Source: Myxococcota bacterium (lineage in GTDB: Bacteria > Myxococcota_A > Polyangia > HGW-17). From it: a stretch of DNA of 7,070 nucleotides. The notes beneath the pieces are model-generated. The model had not been told where the DNA came from. It saw nothing but the letters and a program-made list of their open reading frames with translations, and did not search any database. Position numbers and translations under genes: made by a program. Positions within the stretch are counted from its first letter, which is position 1, and every line of letters starts with the position of its first letter. The DNA lies in contig JAHJLU010000121.1 of assembly GCA_018821745.1 (NCBI GenBank), positions 1 to 7,070 of the forward strand, in the 5' to 3' direction. Positions 1 to 5,205 of this stretch are shown here, in pieces.

Positions 1-1514
1 CCCCCGCCGATACAGCCGCCGGGACAGGTCATCACCTCCAGGAAGTGGAGCTCCCTGCCCTGCCTGACCTCGTCGAGAACCCTGGCGGCATTTTTCAATC
101 CATGGGCCACAGCAACCTTCAGCGTTAGCCCTGCTATCTCGAGAGAGGCTTCTTTCACACCCTGCAGTTCGCGCACTTCCGTGACGATGGGGCGTGCCAT
201 GTTCTCACCGGTGAGCATATAATGGGCGGTGCGCAGCGCCGCCTCCATCACGCCCCCCGTGGCACCGAAGAGTTTCCCCGCGGAGGAGCGCTGTCCGAAG
301 GGGTTATCCCCCGGCTCCGGTGTCACCTTCTCCATGTCGATACCCGACATCCGCAGCATGTCATGGAGCTCGCGGGTGGTGAGGACAGCGTCTATGTCAG
401 CGTGGGCCCCCGTTACCATCTCCGGGCGGGCGGCCTCGTATTTTTTCGCGGTGCAGGGCATGATGGCAACATGGAAAATATCCTTTGGATCAATTCCTTC
501 CGTCTCGGCCCAGTAGCTCTTCACCATGGCCCCCAGCATCTGCTGGGGAGACTTGCAGGAGGAGAGCCCTCCGATGAATTCGGGGTAGCACTGCTCCACA
601 AACTTCACCCACCCGGGTGAACAGCTGGTCATCATGGGCAGTTGTCCGCCGCTTCGGATCCGGTGCACCAGCTCCGATGCCTCCTCCATGATGGTGAGAT
701 CCGCCGCGAAGCTGGTATCGAATACCCTGTCAAACCCCATCTGCCTGAGGGCCGAGGTCATGACGCCCTGGAGATCCTCACCGGGCTTGCTCCCCCAAAG
801 CTCACCCACGGTGACGGAGACCGCGGGGGCGTGCTGTGCCACCACCACCTTGCCGGGATCCGCGAGGGCTTCAAGGACTCGGGAGATCTGGGGGTTCTCC
901 ATGAGCGCACCCGTGGGACAGACCCGGACGCACTGGCCACAGTTGACGCAGCTGCCGATGTTGAGTGACTCGTTGAAGGCGGTACCCACGATGGTGGCGG
1001 CGCCCCTCCCGATGAAGTCAATGGCGCTCACACCCTGGACCTCCTCGCAGACCCGAACGCAGCGCCCACAGAGGATACACTTGGAGGGATCCCGGATAAT
1101 GGCGGGGTTCGCCAGATCCTTGGCACCCGTGGCGACCCTGCCCTTCACGCCGCGGCCATCAACCCCCAGGGAGGAGGCGAGACCCAGAAGCTCACAGTCC
1201 GTGCGGCGCCGGCAGTAGAGGCAGTCGTCGGGGTGATTGGAGAGCAGCAGCTCCACAATGGTCTTTCGGGCCGTGAGTACCTTGCCCGAGTGGGTCTTGA
1301 TGCGCAGGCCGTCAGTGAGCGGCCAGGCGCAGGAGGGGACCAGGTTGCCCGTGTCTTCCATCTCCACAACACACATGCGGCAGGCACCCGAGGGAGTCAG
1401 GCCCTTGAGATGGCACAGGGTGGGGACCTTGATCCCGATCTCTTCCAGCGCGCCGAGGATCGTGTCGTGCCGGGAGACTTCATGCTCGTGGTTATTCACA
1501 GTGATGCGTATCAT
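1..1514 (-). CDS. hydA: [FeFe]-hydrogenase catalytic subunit HydA (NADH-linked, HydABC type), C-terminus cut by window edge
   Basis: Catalytic subunit that reduces protons to H2 (or the reverse) at the H-cluster, in the cytoplasm. 504 residues are visible; perhaps 70-80 are missing off the left edge. Domains in order: plant-type [2Fe-2S] ferredoxin domain (Cys34, 45, 48, 62); a His-Cys3 [4Fe-4S] site (His94, Cys98, 101, 107); two ferredoxin-like [4Fe-4S] clusters (Cys146/149/152/156 and Cys189/192/195/199); then the H-cluster domain with motif L1 TSCSPGW (296-302), L2 MPCTAKKYE (from 352) and L3 EVMTCPGGC (493-501). By spacing against Clostridium pasteurianum CpI, the proton-pathway residues Cys298, Glu278, Glu281, Arg285 and Ser318 are present. 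L1 has Ser at the second Cys of the usual TSCCP. Start ATG 1514 has GGAG seven bases upstream, and the hydB stop is 11 bases away, so it is the distal gene of the rex-hydCBA operon. Family assignment is firm; whether the enzyme bifurcates electrons is inferred. Confidence 0.97.
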   Translation of the reverse strand, partial: MIRITVNNHEHEVSRHDTILGALEEIGIKVPTLCHLKGLTPSGACRMCVVEMEDTGNLVPSCAWPLTDGLRIKTHSGKVLTARKTIVELLLSNHPDDCLYCRRRTDCELLGLASSLGVDGRGVKGRVATGAKDLANPAIIRDPSKCILCGRCVRVCEEVQGVSAIDFIGRGAATIVGTAFNESLNIGSCVNCGQCVRVCPTGALMENPQISRVLEALADPGKVVVAQHAPAVSVTVGELWGSKPGEDLQGVMTSALRQMGFDRVFDTSFAADLTIMEEASELVHRIRSGGQLPMMTSCSPGWVKFVEQCYPEFIGGLSSCKSPQQMLGAMVKSYWAETEGIDPKDIFHVAIMPCTAKKYEAARPEMVTGAHADIDAVLTTRELHDMLRMSGIDMEKVTPEPGDNPFGQRSSAGKLFGATGGVMEAALRTAHYMLTGENMARPIVTEVRELQGVKEASLEIAGLTLKVAVAHGLKNAARVLDEVRQGRELHFLEVMTCPGGCIGG

Positions 1515-1525
1515 AGCTGTTCTCC

Positions 1526-3520
1526 TCAATGCACTTTCACGGCGTCAAAGCGGCAAACATCGCGGCAGACGCCACACCGGACACATAAATCGTCAATAAT
1601 GTAGTGGGGAGCCTTTGCGGCCCCCTTGATGGCCTCCACGGGACACTTCTTCAGGCACAGGGTACAACCCTTGCAGAGCTCCTCATCAATGGTGAAGGTG
1701 AGCAATTGCTTGCAGGACCTCGTGGGACACGTACGATCGAAGATGTGCTGTTCGTATTCGTTTCTGAAATATCGCAGGGTCGAGAGGACGGGGTTCGGGG
1801 CCGTCTGTCCCAGTCCGCACAGGGAGGTCTGCCTGATGACCTGGGCCAGCTTCTCCAGGGAGGTGATGGCCCGAAAACGCTCCAGTGCGTCGGTGTTCTG
1901 CTCTGTCTTGCGCGGAGTGGTGATACTGTCCATGATCTCCAGCATCCGGCGGGTCCCTTCACGGCAGGGGATACACTTGCCGCAGGATTCACGCCCGATG
2001 AACTCCATGAAGAAGCGGGCCACGTCCACCATGCAGGTGTCCTCATCCATCACCACCAGCCCGCCGCTGCCCATCATGGCCCCCACACGCTTGAGAGATT
2101 CATAGTCCACACGGGTCTCAATGTGCTCCAGGGGGATGCAGCCCCCCGAGGGACCGCCAATCTGCGCCGCCTTGTAGGCCTTGCCGCCGGGAATTCCGCC
2201 ACCGATATCGAAGACGATCTCCCGGATGGAGCGGCCCATCTCCACTTCGACGAGACCCGTATAGGTCACGTTTCCGGAGAGGGCGAAGACCTTTGTTCCG
2301 CGGGAGTCCTCCGTGCCCAGGGCGTTGAACCAGCCAGAGCCCTTGGCGAGGATGTCGGGGACATTGGCCAGCGTCTCCACATTATTAATGATGGTGGGCT
2401 TCCCGAAGAGGCCGCTCACCGCGGGGAAGGGAGGCCTGGGACGGGGCATTCCCCGTTTCCCTTCGATGGAGTTGATGAGGGCTGTCTCTTCGCCGCACAC
2501 AAAGGCTCCTGCCCCTTTTTTGACCACCACATCCATGGATATACCGGAATCCAGAATGTTGGCACCCAGCAGACCCGCACGCCGCATATCACCGATGGCA
2601 TATTCCAGTCGCTCTATGGCCAGCGGGTACTCCGCACGAATGTAAATGTAGGCGCTGGTGGCGCCGAAGGCGTATCCGGCGATGAGCAGGCCTTCCAGGA
2701 GGCGATGGGGGTCGCCCTCGATGACGGCGCGATCCATGAAGGCGCCGGGGTCGCCCTCATCGGCGTTGCAGATAATGTACTTTGTCGTCGAGGAGGTGTT
2801 GAGGGCGAACCGCCACTTGCGCCCCGTGGGGAAACCGCCACCGCCTCTGCCGCGGAGTCCGCTGAGCTCAACCTCGCTGCACACCTCCTCCTGGGTCATC
2901 CGGGTGAAGGCGCGGGAGAGTCCACTGTAGCCGCCCCGGGCAATATACTGCCCCAGGGACGAGGGATCGATGAGGCCGCAGTTTTCAAGGACGCGGCGTT
3001 TCTGGTGCTTGAAAAAGGGGTGGCTGAAGAAGGGAGGGATCCCGTGCCAGCTCTTCTGGTTCTCCTGCTCGAACTGCCCGATGACCGCGTGGTGATCAGG
3101 CCGCCCGGTAAAGACACCCGACAGCAGCTCCCCCGCCGACTGTGCCGTGACATTGCCCAGGGAGATGCGGGCGCGTCCCGGGAGCTTCACGTCCACCAGC
3201 GGTTCCAACGCGCACAGGCCGATGCAGCCCACGGCAACGATGGATGCAGTGATCCCCTGCTCCTGACACCAGAGGCGCACCGCAGCCTCTGTCTCGGCGG
3301 CGCCGGCACCCAGCCCGCAGGTCCCCATCCCGATAAAGATGACCGGGGTCTCGTGACTGGCGAAGGTCATGCGGTCGCGAAATGCGCGCTTGACCGCGTC
3401 GCAGGAGGCGCTCTGGTGGCACAGGGGGCCCTCGGTGAGGCAGGCGATGCGATCCCGGCAGGGGGTATCGGGGCCGTGGGTACACTGCTCGCAGCAGTTA
3501 TTGGTCATATCATTATTCAT
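1526..3520 (-). CDS. hydB: NuoF-like flavoprotein subunit HydB of NAD(H)-linked [FeFe]-hydrogenase
   Basis: Binds FMN and NAD(H) and passes electrons between the nucleotide, its Fe-S clusters and HydA. 664 residues. Order: a cysteine-rich extension (seven Cys in residues 9-40); thioredoxin-like [2Fe-2S] domain (about 58-140; Cys68, Cys99, Cys103); NuoF FMN/NADH domain (GRGGGGFPTGRKW at 224-236, NADEGDPGAF at 252-261, GAGAFVCGEETALI at 336-349, then KPTIINNVET); SLBB region; NuoF [4Fe-4S] site (Cys513, 516, 519, with Cys568); a CPTRSC segment (598-603); and a C-terminal 2x[4Fe-4S] ferredoxin domain (Cys616/619/622/626 and Cys646/649/652/656). This architecture is typical of HydB rather than complex I NuoF, which lacks the C-terminal ferredoxin domain. 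Start ATG 3520 has GGAGG six bases upstream and overlaps the hydC end by 8 bases, suggesting coupled translation. The N-terminal extension is discussed in the findings. Confidence 0.97.
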   Translation of the reverse strand: MNNDMTNNCCEQCTHGPDTPCRDRIACLTEGPLCHQSASCDAVKRAFRDRMTFASHETPVIFIGMGTCGLGAGAAETEAAVRLWCQEQGITASIVAVGCIGLCALEPLVDVKLPGRARISLGNVTAQSAGELLSGVFTGRPDHHAVIGQFEQENQKSWHGIPPFFSHPFFKHQKRRVLENCGLIDPSSLGQYIARGGYSGLSRAFTRMTQEEVCSEVELSGLRGRGGGGFPTGRKWRFALNTSSTTKYIICNADEGDPGAFMDRAVIEGDPHRLLEGLLIAGYAFGATSAYIYIRAEYPLAIERLEYAIGDMRRAGLLGANILDSGISMDVVVKKGAGAFVCGEETALINSIEGKRGMPRPRPPFPAVSGLFGKPTIINNVETLANVPDILAKGSGWFNALGTEDSRGTKVFALSGNVTYTGLVEVEMGRSIREIVFDIGGGIPGGKAYKAAQIGGPSGGCIPLEHIETRVDYESLKRVGAMMGSGGLVVMDEDTCMVDVARFFMEFIGRESCGKCIPCREGTRRMLEIMDSITTPRKTEQNTDALERFRAITSLEKLAQVIRQTSLCGLGQTAPNPVLSTLRYFRNEYEQHIFDRTCPTRSCKQLLTFTIDEELCKGCTLCLKKCPVEAIKGAAKAPHYIIDDLCVRCGVCRDVCRFDAVKVH

Positions 3521-3986
3521 TCTCCACCTCCTGGCGCAGTTGGGAGACCAGGCTGCGGATCTGGGTGTCGGTCATGCGGGCGTGGAATTTGCCGTTGACG
3601 ACCACCACGGGAGCCAACGAGCAGGCACCCACGCAGGCAACGACCTCGATGGAGAAGAGGCCGTCACGGGTAGTGTGGCCCGCGCACCCTTTTGTCTCGC
3701 GCTCAAGGGTCTCAAGGAGAGTGGCGCTGCCCTTAACGTGGCAGGCGGTTCCCCGACACACCTGGATGTGAAATTTTCCGGGGGCTTCAAATTTGAACTG
3801 GTTATAGAAGCTGGCGACCCCAAAGACCTTGCTCGGGGCAAGATTCAACTCCCTGGCGATGGCGACCATGGCCTCCCGGGAGAGGTATCCCGACCGCTCC
3901 TGCTCCCTCTGGAGCACCGGAATCAGCATGGATCGACTTCTGTCGGTCAGGTCCGCGAAAATGGATTCAAGGGGTAGCTCGTTCAC
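3513..3986 (-). CDS. hydC: NuoE-like [2Fe-2S] subunit HydC of NAD(H)-linked [FeFe]-hydrogenase
   Basis: Small electron-transfer subunit partnering HydB, homologous to complex I NuoE. 157 residues from GTG 3986. A helical N-terminal half (PVLQREQERSGYLS, then LNLAPSKVFGVASFYNQF, the standard NuoE signature) is followed by a thioredoxin-like [2Fe-2S] domain with Cys77 and Cys82 (CRGTAC) and Cys118 and Cys122 (CVGAC), the complete four-ligand set. An upstream in-frame ATG at 4031 would add 15 residues but runs into rex with no ribosome site. GTG 3986 has AAGGAG seven bases upstream, formed by the last codons of rex, and sits four bases after the rex stop; the protein then begins MNELPLES. Length is normal for the family. 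Its overlap with hydB and tight link to rex place it second in the operon. Confidence 0.95.
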   Translation of the reverse strand: MNELPLESIFADLTDRSRSMLIPVLQREQERSGYLSREAMVAIARELNLAPSKVFGVASFYNQFKFEAPGKFHIQVCRGTACHVKGSATLLETLERETKGCAGHTTRDGLFSIEVVACVGACSLAPVVVVNGKFHARMTDTQIRSLVSQLRQEVENE

Positions 3987-3990
3987 CGTC

Positions 3991-4617
3991 TTACTCCTTC
4001 TTGCCCGCTGCCCTGTTGGCAAACCAGGCAATTTTTTCTATGGTTACAGCAAGATCCACATTTTCCAGGTAGACATTGCGGGGCACCTTAACCCGGATTG
4101 GGGCGAAATTGAGGATTCCGTGGATGCCCGCTTCGCACAGCATGGTTGTCACCTGCTGCGCTGCACCGGCGGGGACCGCCACGATTCCCATGGTCACCCG
4201 CTGCCCCGCAAGCACCGGGGCGAGCTCGGCGATGTCGTATACACGACACCCGGAGACCACCCGGTCACTGTTGCTCCCTTTGTCAAAGGCAGCCACAATG
4301 TTGTACCGGGGCTTCTGGGGGTAAAAATAGGAGAGAAGCGCTCTTCCAAGGCTCCCCACGCCCACCAGGACCATGTCCACGCCTTCCTTGAGGCCCATGA
4401 ACTCTTCAATGGCCACGATCAACTCGTTGATGGTGTACCCGCGCTTGGGGTTTCCCTCATAGCCGGTCACCATAAGGTCTCTTCTGACCTGAGCCGGTGT
4501 AGAATTGGCCATATTGGCAAGTTGTCGGGAAAACACGAACTCTATCTCCTGCTCTTTCAAGGTTGTGAGCAGGTAGTGATAGAGGCTCAGGCGACTGATG
4601 GTTTTCTCGGAAATCAC
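3991..4617 (-). CDS. rex: Redox-sensing transcriptional repressor Rex
   Basis: DNA-binding sensor of the NADH/NAD+ ratio: known Rex proteins bind operators when NAD+ dominates and release when NADH rises. 208 residues. The N-terminal winged helix runs to about 75 (ISEKTISRLSLYHYLL, then STPAQVRRDLMVTGYEG and NPKRGY); the Rossmann NAD(H) domain follows, with VLVGVGSLGRALLSYF (glycine motif near 86-91), AFDKG near 110-114 and NFAP near 170-173. The C-terminal helix near 185-197 is the segment swapped between subunits in known Rex dimers. GTG 4617 is chosen because GGAG lies seven bases upstream and the protein then starts at the family's usual MISEKT-type N-terminus. The in-frame GTG at 4653 lacks a ribosome site and touches the operator. 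Being first gene of the hydrogenase operon, preceded by a Rex-type operator, implies autoregulation and control of hydCBA by NADH. Confidence 0.96.
   Translation of the reverse strand: MISEKTISRLSLYHYLLTTLKEQEIEFVFSRQLANMANSTPAQVRRDLMVTGYEGNPKRGYTINELIVAIEEFMGLKEGVDMVLVGVGSLGRALLSYFYPQKPRYNIVAAFDKGSNSDRVVSGCRVYDIAELAPVLAGQRVTMGIVAVPAGAAQQVTTMLCEAGIHGILNFAPIRVKVPRNVYLENVDLAVTIEKIAWFANRAAGKKE
3994..3999 (-). promoter_or_regulatory. Ribosome binding site deciding the hydC start
   Basis: AAGGAG on the minus strand is formed by the final Lys-Glu codons of rex, seven bases before GTG 3986. It favours this GTG over the upstream ATG at 4031 and suggests that ribosomes finishing rex reinitiate on hydC. 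Confidence 0.85.
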
Positions 4618-4624
4618 GGCTGTT

Positions 4625-4628
4625 CTCC
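4625..4628 (-). promoter_or_regulatory. Ribosome binding site deciding the rex start
   Basis: GGAG on the minus strand, seven bases before GTG 4617. The longer in-frame alternative at GTG 4653 is preceded by the operator palindrome and has no Shine-Dalgarno match. This supports the 208-residue Rex. Confidence 0.8.
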
Positions 4629-4653
4629 GTTTTTCTGCTGTTTTATCTTTCAC

Positions 4654-4673
4654 GCTGTGAAATCTTTAACAGC
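4654..4673. promoter_or_regulatory. Rex-type operator at the rex promoter
   Basis: GCTGTGAAATCTTTAACAGC on the plus strand is an imperfect palindrome with 8 of 10 base pairs matching. On the minus strand its core is TGTTAA, four bases, TTCACA. Known Rex operators follow TTGTGAA-N4-TTCACAA or TTGTTAA-N4-TTAACAA, so this site carries one half of each type. It lies just downstream of the predicted -10, 36 bases before the rex start codon. Autoregulation and NADH-responsive control of hydCBA are inferred from sequence and family knowledge. Confidence 0.8.
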
Positions 4674-4680
4674 TAGGGGT

Positions 4681-4708
4681 AATTTAGCCAACGGGTGACC
4701 GTTGTCAA
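4681..4708 (-). promoter_or_regulatory. Sigma70-type promoter of the rex-hydCBA operon
   Basis: Reading the minus strand, a perfect -35 TTGACA (4708-4703) is followed by a 16-base spacer and a -10 TAAATT (4686-4681; four of six consensus positions). Transcription would start near 4674, about 57 bases before the rex GTG. The stretch just upstream of the -35 is A-rich on this strand (A6 at 4727-4722), like an UP element. The Rex-type operator begins right at the predicted start point, a classical position for repression. No start site is measured here; the call rests on consensus match and placement. Confidence 0.75.
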
Positions 4709-4714
4709 GATGTT

Positions 4715-4732
4715 TTGTGCATTTTTTCTCAA
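4715..4732. promoter_or_regulatory. Candidate second Rex operator upstream of the rex -35
   Basis: TTGTGCATTTTTTCTCAA matches TTGTGAA-N4-TTCACAA at 12 of the 14 specified positions. It sits six bases beyond the -35 box, with its centre about 60 bases from the centre of the first operator. The same bases form an A-rich stretch on the minus strand, so it could instead be only an UP-like element, or serve both roles. Confidence 0.45.
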
Positions 4733-4999
4733 ATAGATTTAATTCACTGTCTTTTCATTCGGTTATATCGCTTTTCTATTTTAGTCCAACGCCCGGGATT
4801 CCACCTCTTTTGTGAAAATACTGGTTTGGAACGCTCAGTTCCCTCGCCAACAATTCAGGGGACTAATATCATCTAATTATCATTATATTTCATGACTGTA
4901 AATTGTTTTTGCGGTATCCTTCACGTTGTCCCCGTGATCGAAAAGCTCAGAGGAACTATCTCCTTAGTTATGCCCAGCATACAACATGCCGTTACTCTT

Positions 5000-5029
5000 T
5001 TCACATTTCGTTTTTTGGCGCCCTACGAT
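5000..5029 (+). promoter_or_regulatory. Candidate promoter for hydG-hydE
   Basis: TTCACA (5000-5005, five of six to TTGACA), an 18-base spacer and TACGAT (5024-5029, four of six to TATAAT). It would give an mRNA leader of about 170 bases. The -35 overlaps a TTTTCAC word that resembles a Rex half-site. A weaker alternative is TTCACG (5104-5109) with CAAAAT (5126-5131), 16 bases apart. Neither is strong. Confidence 0.3.
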
Positions 5030-5077
5030 TTCATATACCATTGTTTTTTTATGTTTTTTCTACCAACGACCACCTTA

Positions 5078-5109
5078 CGTGAAAATTTTCTCATTTTTTC
5101 CTTTTCACG
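5078..5109. repeat. Inverted repeat CGTGAAAA / TTTTCACG, with a third direct copy downstream
   Basis: CGTGAAAA (5078-5085) and TTTTCACG (5102-5109) are perfect inverted copies separated by 16 bases. TTTTCACG recurs at 5152-5159. The 16-base gap is T-rich, so a transcript could fold weakly, but the word also recurs elsewhere in the intergenic region, which favours a protein-binding motif related to the Rex half-site. Function is not established. Confidence 0.5.
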
Positions 5110-5167
5110 GACACTTTTTCTGCTACAAAATCCTTAGCGACTGATTCTGAGTTTTCACGTGACTGTT

Positions 5168-5203
5168 CTCCTTTGACCGGTGGCACACCACCCTTCGGAG
5201 GAG
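5168..5203 (+). promoter_or_regulatory. Leader hairpin overlapping the hydG ribosome binding site
   Basis: GGTGG (5179-5183), a CACA loop and CCACC (5188-5192) form a perfect stem. Outside it, CTCCT (5168-5172) is complementary to AGGAG (5199-5203), the Shine-Dalgarno core of hydG, with six-base internal strands on each side. If the outer stem forms, the ribosome site is masked. The pairings are seen directly; regulation by them is inference. Confidence 0.4.
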
Positions 5204-5205
5204 TT

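Larger units (their letters stand above)
4709..5205. other. Divergent A+T-rich intergenic control region between rex and hydG
   Basis: No gene is supported here. The stretch is clearly richer in A+T than the flanking genes and has many T tracts on the plus strand (runs of six to seven T around 4722, 5011, 5044, 5054 and 5094). It holds repeated GTGAA/TTCAC words, small inverted repeats (TCACG/CGTGA at 4921-4937, GGAAC/GTTCC at 4828-4842, TCACGTGA at 5155-5162) and presumably the hydG promoter. The one longer open frame, from ATG 4892, has no ribosome site and encodes a Phe/Leu-rich sequence expected from T-rich DNA, so it is not called. With no transcription data, only the candidates listed separately can be offered. 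Confidence 0.8.

Noticed and set aside
1604..3598. 664-residue open frame on the plus strand opposite hydB
   Set aside because: It is an antisense shadow of hydB: high G+C at third positions removes stops on the opposite strand. The composition (His/Ala/Gly-rich) resembles no family, there is no ribosome site, and the same length as hydB is coincidence.
3987..4031. ATG 4031 as hydC start
   Set aside because: It would overlap rex by about 40 bases with no ribosome site, whereas GTG 3986 has a well-spaced AAGGAG.
4618..4653. Upstream GTG start for rex adding 12 residues
   Set aside because: No ribosome site; it directly abuts the operator, and the added residues (MKDKTAEKRRTA) are outside the usual Rex N-terminus.
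4828..4842. GGAAC-GCTCA-GTTCC hairpin as a transcription terminator
   Set aside because: Stem of only five pairs with no T run after it on either strand, and no operon ends here because both flanking genes point away.
4892..5137. 81-residue frame in the intergenic region with Phe/Leu-rich, membrane-like sequence
   Set aside because: No Shine-Dalgarno site before ATG 4892, and hydrophobic residues follow automatically from T-rich DNA (TTT, CTT codons).
5173..5205. TTG 5173 as hydG start
   Set aside because: Rare start codon without ribosome site; the added residues would be encoded by the leader hairpin and the Shine-Dalgarno site itself.
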